From NCBI GenBank assembly GCA_965216695.1, contig OZ244212.1, positions 248,001-312,000 of the forward strand: a stretch of DNA of 64,000 nucleotides, in the 5' to 3' direction. Below, in pieces: positions 43,870-52,929 of this stretch; the first letter of the stretch is position 1, and every line of letters begins with the position of its first letter. The notes under the pieces were generated by a model. That model had not been told where the DNA came from. It searched no databases and saw nothing but the letters and a program-made list of their open reading frames with translations. This stretch comes from G965216695 sp965216695. GTDB lineage: Bacteria; Pseudomonadota; Gammaproteobacteria; Pseudomonadales; Azotimanducaceae. A program made the position numbers and the translations under genes.

Positions 43870-46800
43870 TTATCTCCGCAGAATGCGGCCAAGCAACCCC
43901 CGCGACCCGGTATCGGGCTCGGCCTCGCCAGCGTCCGAGGGGGTGATCTGCTCGCCGCATTCGCGTGCTATCTGTTCGAGCGTCTGAAGTAGGATCGATT
44001 TGGGTTGCAATCGAACACCGAGTTTCTTATCGATCGCCGCGATTGCTCGGATCGACAGGATCGAATGGCCACCGATGTCGAAAAAGTTGTCATGCACGCT
44101 GACCCGCTCAATTCCGAGAATCGATTGCCAGATGTCCGCGATTGCGCTTTCGATGTCGTCGCGCGGCGCAACGTAGTCGTCCAGCGCAAGCGGATCTGTG
44201 AGTCGTCGCCCGTCCACGCGCCCGTCGCCAAGCCGCGGTATTTCGTGAAGCTCTTCGAAATGCTTAGGCAACAGGTCACCACGCAGTTGGTTACGCAACT
44301 GCCCGCGCATTTCGCTAACCGTCGCATGCGCGCCATCGGCAAACACAACGTGCGCAACGATGTAGTCTTTGTCGCCACGTCCATAACGGCGCACTGCGCA
44401 GTCGGCAATTAACCGGCTCTCAAGCAATGCCTCTTCCACTTCCAGCAGTTCCGGCGGCGTTTCAAATTCTTCCGGTGACCCGGCATCCGCATGCGTCTCC
44501 GCTATATCGTCGAGAAGCCCCTGGAGAGGTGTGGGGGACACCACCAACGTCGGCGGTAACGCGTGGCCGAGAAGAAACTCCAAAGCCGCGTCGCCCTGCG
44601 CGTCGCTCAATCCACGTTCAAGCACCGCATCGAGCAGACCGTCGGACAAATCGGTACCCTCAGAGGCCACGTCGTTGTCCTGATCCGGCGGCGCACCCAG
44701 GCCATCCACCCGCTGCACCATGAACTGCTCGATCGCAATCAGCAGATTGCCCGAAGGGTCGTAGATATCGATGTCGAAAACGGCGAGTCCGTGGGTGTCC
44801 TGTTCCGCCTCCACGGACAGGTGCCGTACGTGACTGAAGCACTCAGCCGGAAGGCGTTCGAATACTCTGATCGAGGAGTAGCCGAGCGGCACGTAGAAAT
44901 CCGCCTCCGGATCCATTCCCGGAATGAGTTTCTGTGCACCCGCCGTAGCCATATCGATCATCGCCGGATGGAGTGCGCACTGGTCCAGGTCATCGCGAAA
45001 CTCGGTGCCGAGTTCGAGCTTGATGATTGCTTCGTCGTCCCCGAAACGCGCCCACTTGAACGCGCGCCAACGATCGCCGAAATCCAGATGCGGATGATGG
45101 TCGGCGTCGTCGAATGTCTGTTCACCGCCACGACAGCGCGCAAGCAGCGACTGCAGATCGACGCTCGGTGGCCGCTCATCGGTTCCACACACCTGTATCG
45201 TCCCCGTCGCATGTTCTATGCGTTCGGCGCCTGCAGATCGGGATTCACTGTAGATCGAGAACTCGCCACTAGCGCCTGTACGCTGCAGCTGGAGGCGGAT
45301 TTCCTTGCGCTCGTCATCACCGATGAGAAACGGTTCTATAAACGCCACATCGCGCAGTTCCAGCCGTGGTGTTTCGAATTCGGCTGCGCCCGCCAGGTGC
45401 ACCATCTCGAGGTAACCGGCGCCAGGCATCAGCGACGAACCGCCACGCAGTCGATGTTCGCGCAACACCCAGTCGTCCGCGACCGCGAGTTCTCGCGCAT
45501 ACGCCATGTGGCCCGTAGCTAGCGATCGGCGTACGCTCAGCAACGGATGCTCGATCACATTTCCGATCATGGGCGGACGGTAGACGTTGTCACGACGTTG
45601 ATCGATGGCCATGCCCGATTCACGCCATGCAACCCAGCCGATCGATGCGGTCGCGCCCCCGTCGGCGCGGGCAACGGCAAACGCATCAAGGTACGCGTTG
45701 GCCGCGGCATAGTCGAACTGTCCCGCCATTCCCGCGAACGCCGATACAGACGAGTACACCAGGAAGAGATTCAAACGCCGTTCGCCCAGACATGCCTGCA
45801 GATTCTCGGCGCCAATGATCTTCGGAAACAACACACGGTCGGCGACATCCTGCGCATCCTCGAGCAGCAGCGCATGCTCCAGGTGCCCAGCCGCATGGAC
45901 AACGCCATCGATGGGACCTACCTGTTCGTCGACAGCCTGGATTACCGCACTGAGCGCGTCGCGATCGGTAACGTCCGCTATTTCTACCCGAACCGAGGCA
46001 CCTAAGGACTCCAGCCTGCGCAACAGCAGAATGCGATCGCTAACCGGGTCTCGTTCGTCATGCTTTTCGAGCCACTGGTCCCACTCGGCGCGAGGAATAA
46101 AACCCGAACGGCAGACCACAATGAGCGCCACGTCGGGTCCTGCGAGCTGTTCGAGCGTGCGCAACCCAATACCGCCGAGACCGCCCGTCACAAGCACAAC
46201 GCGCGGAGCCTGGGGACGCGACGGCACATCCGCCGACGCAAGCCGTTGGTGCGTCCCCACATACCGAAGCGCGCCCCGATAAACGCTTTCGCCCGATCCT
46301 GTCACGGCAAGCATATCTGCCACAATTCTAGACATGACGTTGATGTCCGGATGTGTAAGATCGAGTCCGCTGCCACCCCAATCGGCAACGTGTACACGCA
46401 CCGATTCGATCTCGCGGGGTATCACCGCCGCACCGCCGCGTACCATCGCCTTCGCAGGGTCCACCGGGTCGCCCGGAAAATCCATCGCCTGCTCTGTGAT
46501 GACATGTAGCACGAGCGGAGTGCGGAAGTCGACGCCAGCAATAGCTTTCGCGAGCGCAGCGAGCGCCCGGTGCTCTGGCCACCGCTCGCCACCATACTCG
46601 TCGGTTGCGTGGGACGTTAGGTTCGCACCGATACGAAGCGCATCGAACAGGTGTTGCGGTTCGCCAACACGCGCCCGCACATCTTCGAGAACCGCTTCCA
46701 GATCGTCCTGATGAAAGGGGCGGATCGTACCTTCCAGGTCGCGGTTCAGTGGCTCGTATGTGTCGCCCACCTTCACGGTTACGAGCGTTTCCGCCGATTG

Positions 46801-49674
46801 GCGCAGCACGCCAACGAAAGTGCTGTGCAGCGGGCTTGCTCCTACGAGCGCGACCACGCAGCCAGGCGATTGTTCCGGCGCTCTCAGCGACGCCGGTGCC
46901 CAGGCACGTTGATAGAGCCAGTCGCTCGCTTCCTCGCTGGCTGCGTCCACGACTGGCGGTTCCGACTCGCCGGCTACCGGGGTAATCCAGTGAAAACGGC
47001 GTTCGAACGGATACGTTGGCAGCGGTCGTCTGCGTACGGGGCGTTCGCGATAGTGCGCGTCCCAATCGATCAAACCACCCAGAGCCCACAACGACCCGAG
47101 CGCCGTCTTCATGAACCGATAGTCCGATTCATCTGCCTCGGGCGGAGGCAACGACTGTACGATCCCACTCGCCGCAACACCGGGGTGCGCGGCCGCAAGA
47201 CTGGTCAGAGTTTTACCCGGCCCCACTTCCAGCAACTGTATGTCGTCGTCTCGAACGAGTTCCCTCAGGCCCTCCGAGAACCGAACCGTCTGGCGCATCT
47301 GGCGCACCCAGTACTCAGGGTCCACCGCGTCTTCCGAGCGAATCCATGTTCCCGTGAGGTTCGACACGAACGGAATCTGCGGAGCGCTAAGGGTCAGTCC
47401 GTTCAGGAAGGCTCTGAAATCCTCGAGTATCGGGTCCAACGTCGGCGAGTGTGCCGCTACGTCGATCAAAATACGTGTCGTGTCGATCGCGTCAGCCGCG
47501 AGACGCTTTGCCAGATCTCCGATCGCGTCTGTGGTTCCGGATGCCACCGACATACCCGGCGCGTTGATACAGGCTATGGACAAGCGCTCGTTCAGGTACG
47601 GCTCGAGCTGTTCCGGGGCGAGCGGAACACTGAGCATGCCACCAGGCTCAGTGCGTTCAAAAAGCTGCCCCCTGAGAGCCACTAAACGCAACGCGTCTTC
47701 GAGTTGGAACACGCCGGCAACACAGGCCGCCGTATTCTCCCCCATGCTGTGGCCGATCATCCGTACCGGCTGAACGCCCCACGACTGCCACACGCGAGCC
47801 TGCGCCAGCTGTGTCACAAAGAGCGCCGTAAGCGACTTGGTGGGCGCCTGCAGCGCACGCTGCGCCGCCGCCAGGTGTTCGGGTTCCGGAAACAGTAGCG
47901 CGCGCAGATCGAAGTCGACTTCGCCCGCAAGAATCTCCAGACACTCGTCCACTACGCGTCGAAACACGGGTTCGCGCAGATACAGATCGCGCCCCATATT
48001 CGGATACTGGCTGCCGCCACCGGCGAACATGAACGCGACCTTCTTATTCCGATCCGTCACCGCGGTGGGCTCGGGAACGTCGGCCGCGTTCGCGTCATTA
48101 AGGCGCAATATCAGTTCCTCGGTGTCACGCACCGCTACCGAGAACCGGTACGGCATCAGCGAGCGCCCAACAGCCAGCGTATAGGCAGCCTCCGGCAGTG
48201 GCACCGGCTCACGCTCCATGAACGCGGCAAGGTTGTGGCGCATATCTGCAAGCGCCGTTGCAGATTTCGCCGAGAGCACCAACACCTCGTCGGCGTCCTG
48301 CGCCCGGTCGGGCACACCGGCCTGGTCGCCATCGCCCGCTTGGTAGCCTTCCACAATCACGTGCGCATTGGTGCCGCCCACCCCGAGAGAGCTGACGCCG
48401 GCCCGCCGCGGCGTCAGCGCGTCCGGCCAATCCATCAACGAACTAGTCACGTAGAACGGCGTATCGTCAATAGCAATTGCGGGGTTGATCGCGCTGAAGT
48501 TGGCCGTGGGGGGAATCTGACCGTGCTCGATGGCCAGAACGGCTTTGATCAGCGACGCGACACCAGCCGCGGTGTCCAGATGGCCAACGTTGCCCTTCAC
48601 CGAGCTCAACGCACAATACTGGCGCGCATCCGTCTTCTCGGAAAATGCCTGAGTGAGCGCCGCCACTTCGATGGGATCGCCAATCGCGGTGCCGGTCCCG
48701 TGCGCCTCCACCAGTCCAATGGTTTCCGGTTCCACGTCGGCCATCTCGATCGCCTCCGCGATGCAGGCCGCCTGCCCTCCGACACTTGGCGCGAGATAGC
48801 TGACTTTGCCCGCGCCGTCGTTGTTGATCGCCGTACCGCGGATGACGGCGCGAATGTCGTCCCGATCCGCGATGGCCTCGCGCAATCGTTTGAGCACGAC
48901 CACGCCGGCACCACTACCGAACAGCGTGCCCGTAGACGCAGCGTCGAACGGACGACAGATCCCGTCCTGCGACAGAATCTCGCCGTCTTTATAGAGATAG
49001 CCCTGGCCGTGCGGCAGCACGATCGTTACTCCGCCTGCCAATGCCAAGTCCGACTCGCCGCTCAGTAGACTCTGTGCCGCAAGGTGCACCGCCACGAGCG
49101 ACGTCGAACACGCAGTCGCTACATTGACGCTGGGGCCGGTCAGACCAAACGAATAGGATACGCGGGTGGTGAGAAAGTCTTTGTCGTTACCGGTATGTCG
49201 AACGAGAAAGTCGCCCATCTCGTTCATCAGCGGCTCATTACCGAACAGATTCAGCGGCATATAGGCGTTGTGTCCGGACCCGGCGAACACACCGATCGCA
49301 CCGTCAAAGCCATCTGCGCTATAGCCCGCGGCTTCAAGCGCTTCCCAGCACACTTCCAGAAAGTGCCTGTGCTGCGGATCCATCACATCAGACTCGCGGC
49401 TGCCGAGGCCAAAAAAGTCGCCGTCGAACAGTTCCATGTCATCCAGGAACATTCCGGCTTTGACGTAGTTGGCGTCCGCTAACTGACTCGCGGGGACGCC
49501 GCGGGCGAGCAACTCGGCGTCGGCAAGATCCGTACGCGCGGCAGAGCCCGAAGCGATTAACTGCCAGAATTCATCAACGTTGCGCGCGCCGGGCGTACGC
49601 AACGCCATACCGACGATCGCAATCGCGCTGTCGTCGGCGTAGTCGTCCATCTCGAGGTCCTTTTCAGAAGTCAT
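43870..49674 (-). CDS. Type I PKS: KS-AT-KR-DH-(relict adenylation C-subdomain)-ACP
   Basis: Protein of 1934 residues. The KS (about 15-440) has Cys189 in TACSTS, His325 in EAHGTGT and His365 in GNVGH. The AT (about 545-840) has Ser643 in GHSMGE and His742 in an unusual AAHS context, so extender choice is not readable. The KR (about 1158-1345) has TGGLGGIG, Lys1285, YSS and Tyr1322. The DH (about 1375-1655) has His1407 in HRLRGGSSLMP and Asp1574 in HPAMID. Residues 1740-1830 look like the small C-terminal half of an adenylation domain with the catalytic Lys replaced (DGRVDGRR). The ACP has Ser1871 in DIGGHS. KR before DH is the reverse of the common order. ATG 49650 has a better ribosome site (AAGGA) than ATG 49674. 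Confidence 0.92.
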   Translation of the reverse strand: MTSEKDLEMDDYADDSAIAIVGMALRTPGARNVDEFWQLIASGSAARTDLADAELLARGVPASQLADANYVKAGMFLDDMELFDGDFFGLGSRESDVMDPQHRHFLEVCWEALEAAGYSADGFDGAIGVFAGSGHNAYMPLNLFGNEPLMNEMGDFLVRHTGNDKDFLTTRVSYSFGLTGPSVNVATACSTSLVAVHLAAQSLLSGESDLALAGGVTIVLPHGQGYLYKDGEILSQDGICRPFDAASTGTLFGSGAGVVVLKRLREAIADRDDIRAVIRGTAINNDGAGKVSYLAPSVGGQAACIAEAIEMADVEPETIGLVEAHGTGTAIGDPIEVAALTQAFSEKTDARQYCALSSVKGNVGHLDTAAGVASLIKAVLAIEHGQIPPTANFSAINPAIAIDDTPFYVTSSLMDWPDALTPRRAGVSSLGVGGTNAHVIVEGYQAGDGDQAGVPDRAQDADEVLVLSAKSATALADMRHNLAAFMEREPVPLPEAAYTLAVGRSLMPYRFSVAVRDTEELILRLNDANAADVPEPTAVTDRNKKVAFMFAGGGSQYPNMGRDLYLREPVFRRVVDECLEILAGEVDFDLRALLFPEPEHLAAAQRALQAPTKSLTALFVTQLAQARVWQSWGVQPVRMIGHSMGENTAACVAGVFQLEDALRLVALRGQLFERTEPGGMLSVPLAPEQLEPYLNERLSIACINAPGMSVASGTTDAIGDLAKRLAADAIDTTRILIDVAAHSPTLDPILEDFRAFLNGLTLSAPQIPFVSNLTGTWIRSEDAVDPEYWVRQMRQTVRFSEGLRELVRDDDIQLLEVGPGKTLTSLAAAHPGVAASGIVQSLPPPEADESDYRFMKTALGSLWALGGLIDWDAHYRERPVRRRPLPTYPFERRFHWITPVAGESEPPVVDAASEEASDWLYQRAWAPASLRAPEQSPGCVVALVGASPLHSTFVGVLRQSAETLVTVKVGDTYEPLNRDLEGTIRPFHQDDLEAVLEDVRARVGEPQHLFDALRIGANLTSHATDEYGGERWPEHRALAALAKAIAGVDFRTPLVLHVITEQAMDFPGDPVDPAKAMVRGGAAVIPREIESVRVHVADWGGSGLDLTHPDINVMSRIVADMLAVTGSGESVYRGALRYVGTHQRLASADVPSRPQAPRVVLVTGGLGGIGLRTLEQLAGPDVALIVVCRSGFIPRAEWDQWLEKHDERDPVSDRILLLRRLESLGASVRVEIADVTDRDALSAVIQAVDEQVGPIDGVVHAAGHLEHALLLEDAQDVADRVLFPKIIGAENLQACLGERRLNLFLVYSSVSAFAGMAGQFDYAAANAYLDAFAVARADGGATASIGWVAWRESGMAIDQRRDNVYRPPMIGNVIEHPLLSVRRSLATGHMAYARELAVADDWVLREHRLRGGSSLMPGAGYLEMVHLAGAAEFETPRLELRDVAFIEPFLIGDDERKEIRLQLQRTGASGEFSIYSESRSAGAERIEHATGTIQVCGTDERPPSVDLQSLLARCRGGEQTFDDADHHPHLDFGDRWRAFKWARFGDDEAIIKLELGTEFRDDLDQCALHPAMIDMATAGAQKLIPGMDPEADFYVPLGYSSIRVFERLPAECFSHVRHLSVEAEQDTHGLAVFDIDIYDPSGNLLIAIEQFMVQRVDGLGAPPDQDNDVASEGTDLSDGLLDAVLERGLSDAQGDAALEFLLGHALPPTLVVSPTPLQGLLDDIAETHADAGSPEEFETPPELLEVEEALLESRLIADCAVRRYGRGDKDYIVAHVVFADGAHATVSEMRGQLRNQLRGDLLPKHFEELHEIPRLGDGRVDGRRLTDPLALDDYVAPRDDIESAIADIWQSILGIERVSVHDNFFDIGGHSILSIRAIAAIDKKLGVRLQPKSILLQTLEQIARECGEQITPSDAGEAEPDTGSRGLLGRILRR

Positions 49675-49763
49675 CAGTGATGCTGCGATATCCCGGCCTG
49701 ATCGAGGCCTCCCCTGCGCTGGGCGGGGTATGCGGCGCGGACCGCCGCCGGCGTCACCGGACC

Positions 49764-50690
49764 TTACGGACTCGCATTCAGCGCTCGAGGAGCACCGTTT
49801 TCAGTATACGACTGCTCGGGTGTCATACTGCGATTTCGGTCCCAATCCGTATGCGGTTCAGCGGTCGCGAAGTGCGTTGCGACCCATTCCTTGAGGATGT
49901 TCAGAAACTGAGCCTGTTCGCGCAATCCCGTAACCATGTGATCTGCTTCCGGCACGAATTCCACCCGGAGCCGATCCGAAAAGTCGATCGAACCAAAGTT
50001 CTGCCTGAACTGGTCCGAGTAGCTGTAGTGGTCCGCGCCGTTCGTAAAAAACGCCAATATCTTTACGTCTCGCGCATTCAGATCGCGTAGTCCCGCTTCC
50101 ACGTCGCGTTGTGGCGGAAACACACGCATGTACTCCGGGAGTTCCCGGTCATCGTCAGTCGCGGCGGCGGGCAACGGCGGCTGGCGCGTTACCACGCGCG
50201 CGAGCAGGTTCCGCCACTTGGTCCAGCTCATCATGCTGGGCCCAAACCGGTGCGCGTAGTAGCGCCAGTCCTTGTAGTGGTAAGGGTCGATCTGAACGAT
50301 ACCTACGACACGGTCATCCTTTTTAGCCGTCTCGTACGCAACGTCTGCACCAGAGCAGAGTCCCATCAGGATGAACTCGCGCACCTTCCGGTGTTTCTCG
50401 ACGTAGTTCATTACGTCCTGTACTTCTGCCGGCGCACTCTCTTCGAACGGCTTGTCGTCGCGCCGGACATCGCTGTCGCCGATCCCGGACAAGTCGAAGC
50501 GAACGCCCGCGAGCCCTAACTCAGCAAGCAAGCGAACTGCCTTCACGGAGAACCGACAGGTGCCGATACGGTGCACGATGCCCGAATTGAGCACGATGAT
50601 CGCCGGCCGCGAAGGGTCCAGACGCTCTGGTTCGCTGAGTACTCCGACGAGCGCGTTACCACTGCCGCACTTCAGAATCCTTTCACGCAA
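49764..50690 (-). CDS. Alpha/beta hydrolase upstream of the PKS
   Basis: Alpha/beta-hydrolase of 308 residues. TTG 50690 is supported by GAGGAG ten bases upstream. The fold is marked by AIIVLNSGIVHRIGTCR, GVRFDLSGIGDSD and the elbow LMGLCSGADVA, where the GxCxG form places a cysteine at the nucleophile position. VEFVPEADHMV supplies a candidate catalytic His. The opening resembles exosortase A system-associated hydrolase 1. A Cys nucleophile could serve in acyl transfer from carrier proteins. It lies 90 bp before the PKS on the same strand. Confidence 0.85.
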   Translation of the reverse strand: MRERILKCGSGNALVGVLSEPERLDPSRPAIIVLNSGIVHRIGTCRFSVKAVRLLAELGLAGVRFDLSGIGDSDVRRDDKPFEESAPAEVQDVMNYVEKHRKVREFILMGLCSGADVAYETAKKDDRVVGIVQIDPYHYKDWRYYAHRFGPSMMSWTKWRNLLARVVTRQPPLPAAATDDDRELPEYMRVFPPQRDVEAGLRDLNARDVKILAFFTNGADHYSYSDQFRQNFGSIDFSDRLRVEFVPEADHMVTGLREQAQFLNILKEWVATHFATAEPHTDWDRNRSMTPEQSYTENGAPRALNASP

Positions 50691-50828
50691 ATCCTAACCA
50701 CTCCTCTGCGCCGCTACGCAGCGCTTGCATAGCGAAGTGTCAATGCTAGCGCATCCGCGGGAAATTGTGCTGCTCCCGGTGCGCAAAATTCAGGACGAAA
50801 AAAGTTCACCACCGCGCGGCGATCTCGT

Positions 50829-51620
50829 CTACCGGTTACCAGCCAGAGCCTGCCGCAACACGCCGATCACGAAGCGCGTATTCGTAACAAGGTACCGGCG
50901 CCACATGCGCCCAGGTTCCTGCAAAACACGGTGCAGCCATTCGAGACCGCCCCTTTGCATCCATGCCGGTGCGCGCGAGACTTTGCCTGCGTAAACGTCG
51001 AACGACCCGCCCACTCCGTGGATCACGGGAACTGTCAATTTTTCTTCCCATTTTGACATGAATCGTTCCTTGATGGGCGACGAAATGGCCACGAACAGCA
51101 CATCGGGCGCGGCCTCATTGATCTGCTCGACGATTCCGGCTTCGTCCTCGGGTGAGAAGTATCCGTTCCTGCGACCCGCAACTTGCACTCCCGGATAGTC
51201 GGATGTGATTTGCTCAGCCACACTGGAACACACGTCTTCGCTCGCGCCGAGCAGAAACACCCGATAGCCGGGTTTGCGTCCCAGCTCGAGCGTACGGAAC
51301 ATAATGTCGATACCTGCCACCCGCTCCGGGAGCGGTACGCCGAGAATTCGAGACGCCCAGACAACCGACATGCCATCCGCGAGCACCAGATCGGATGTCC
51401 GCACGTCGCGATCGAGGTCTGGATCCCGCTGCATGTTGACCAGCTTGGCCGCGTTGACGACTCCGATGCGCAGTCGCCGCTGCCGCTCAACCGCGACTGC
51501 TATCCGTTCGAGCAATTCGTCCATCGTAAGCTTGTGCACGGGCGTACCCAGCACCGTGCTCACGGCAGGCTCATCCGCCATTTCCGGACTCGAGTGCACC
51601 TCATGTGCACCGGATGTCAT
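50829..51620 (-). CDS. WecG/TagA/CpsF-family glycosyltransferase
   Basis: GT26 glycosyltransferase of 263 residues from ATG 51620 (a TTG at 51632 is in frame). Motifs: VNAAKLVNMQRDPDL, LVLADGMSVVWASRILGVPLPERVAGIDIM, FLLGA, YPGVQVAGRRNGYF, SSPIKERFM and GVGGSFDVYAGKVSRAPAWMQRGGLEWLHRVLQEPGRMWRRY in conserved order. Such enzymes add ManNAc(A), glucosamine or similar sugars to a lipid-linked intermediate at the inner membrane. It is probably the first gene of the operon that continues into the hydrolase, PKS and NRPS, which links glycan synthesis to the assembly line. Confidence 0.92.
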   Translation of the reverse strand: MTSGAHEVHSSPEMADEPAVSTVLGTPVHKLTMDELLERIAVAVERQRRLRIGVVNAAKLVNMQRDPDLDRDVRTSDLVLADGMSVVWASRILGVPLPERVAGIDIMFRTLELGRKPGYRVFLLGASEDVCSSVAEQITSDYPGVQVAGRRNGYFSPEDEAGIVEQINEAAPDVLFVAISSPIKERFMSKWEEKLTVPVIHGVGGSFDVYAGKVSRAPAWMQRGGLEWLHRVLQEPGRMWRRYLVTNTRFVIGVLRQALAGNR

Positions 51621-51998
51621 CGCCTTGTCCAATTCGTGCTCCCTGTCTGCGGAAGACGTCGTTTCGCGCGCATTGTACGACGGCCACGGTACCGCCGTAT
51701 TGCGTCAGATCACGCCGCAGACCGCATGCAGTACAGCCTGGGATCCATTTGCTCCCTGCCGAAAAATGGTATACAAAGTGTCGACCTGTACGCCGGAAGC
51801 GATTGAAATCGTTCGGAAACCCAGGTTCGAGGGGACCACGAGCAGCCCATCGGAAAAGACGGCAACAAAAACAAAACGACCGCCAAACAATAGCAACAAG
51901 AAACGAGAATCCCGAACAAGCAGTAGCCGACCCGGAAGCCATAGTACTGAGAGCGCTAGGGCGACGCCGACACGCGCGCTGCCGACCCACTATTCAAT
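51621..51998. other. Divergent regulatory gap between WecG-type and transglutaminase genes
   Basis: No gene is supported in this 378-bp gap; short frames here lack ribosome sites and family features. It is the shared upstream region of the minus-strand PKS-NRPS operon and the plus-strand glycan genes. On the plus strand, TTGCTC (51749) and TATACA (51770) are 15 bp apart, a weak promoter candidate. On the minus strand, TACAAT near 51675-51680 is a -10 candidate without a clear -35. A purine-rich A-run stretch (about 51855-51925) precedes the transglutaminase gene and may be an untranslated leader. Confidence 0.5.
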
Positions 51999-52889
51999 AT
52001 GAAGTCGCAACACACTACACAGACCGGCCTGCCCGGCTGGATCGGACCCATCGCGCTCGCAGCCGTCGCGGTGTTTCTGCTGGCTGTGAGTGTCTACGGA
52101 GAGTTCCGAACGCTCGAGAATCCGGCGCTCCTGGTTGAGCCGGGTACCGCGTTCTCACGGGACAAGACGTTGTCGTATCCGGAGTTTACGCGCCAGCACC
52201 TTCGATCTGATGGCGAAACCAGAGCACAGTACGTCGCTCGGACCATGGGGCTGATTCACGACACGATCGCCCACTACTGGCACACCGATCGCGCCCGCGA
52301 CCAGTACTTCGCGCACATACCGGTATGGGAGAACTACTGGCTTACCATGCTTGGCCTCGTCGGCGGCGAGCGGTTTGCACGCTACGAATTTTTCGACTGG
52401 CGCCGCGCGCTGGAGCGCGGCATCGGCCTGTGTTCGCAGCATGCGCTGGCGGCCGTGTCGTTGCTCACCGATCAAGGTGTACCGGCGCGCATGGTGAAGC
52501 TCAACGGACACGTGGTCGCTGAAGCAGAGGTGGAACCCGGTGTGTGGTGGACGGTGGACACCGATTTCGGCGTGTTGCTGCCGTTCGACGTCGATACCGC
52601 GGCCGCCGACCCAGACAGGGTCCACAGTTACTACCGACATGTTGCCGGACTCTGCAGACCCGACTTCGATCGATGCGCCAACGCCGATCACCTGATCGCG
52701 TCGTTCGGTTCCACTCGCGACAACCAGCGGACGAGCGTCGGCACCGCCGCGTACTCGCCCATCGGCTACGCGCTCGAGAAGGCAACATACTGGCTAAAAT
52801 ACCCGTTTCCCGTGTTTCTGATCGCACTTGCCTTACTGTGGCACCGTGGCGGTATTCGGCCGTTGCGGCCAGCGCGGTCGGAACCCTGA
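51999..52889 (+). CDS. Membrane-anchored transglutaminase-like protein
   Basis: Protein of 296 residues with an N-terminal membrane helix (IALAAVAVFLLAVSVYG) and a C-terminal hydrophobic segment (YPFPVFLIALALLW). Between them is a transglutaminase-like cysteine peptidase fold with the triad Cys in GIGLCSQHALA, His in NGHVVAEAEV and Asp in WWTVDTDFG. Such proteins occur in exopolysaccharide loci and may process or cross-link envelope components. It is the first gene of the plus-strand glycan set; the glycosyltransferase starts 40 bp after its stop. Confidence 0.85.
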   Translation: MKSQHTTQTGLPGWIGPIALAAVAVFLLAVSVYGEFRTLENPALLVEPGTAFSRDKTLSYPEFTRQHLRSDGETRAQYVARTMGLIHDTIAHYWHTDRARDQYFAHIPVWENYWLTMLGLVGGERFARYEFFDWRRALERGIGLCSQHALAAVSLLTDQGVPARMVKLNGHVVAEAEVEPGVWWTVDTDFGVLLPFDVDTAAADPDRVHSYYRHVAGLCRPDFDRCANADHLIASFGSTRDNQRTSVGTAAYSPIGYALEKATYWLKYPFPVFLIALALLWHRGGIRPLRPARSEP

Positions 52890-52929
52890 TACACTCGCGC
52901 GCTGCCTCACTGCACACCAGAAGTCCTTC

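Noticed and set aside
44563..45522. Plus-strand open frame of 319 codons inside the PKS gene
   Set aside because: Antisense shadow of the DH region.
51705..51899. Short minus-strand frame with a hydrophobic start in the divergent gap
   Set aside because: No ribosome site, no conservation evidence and located in a probable promoter region.
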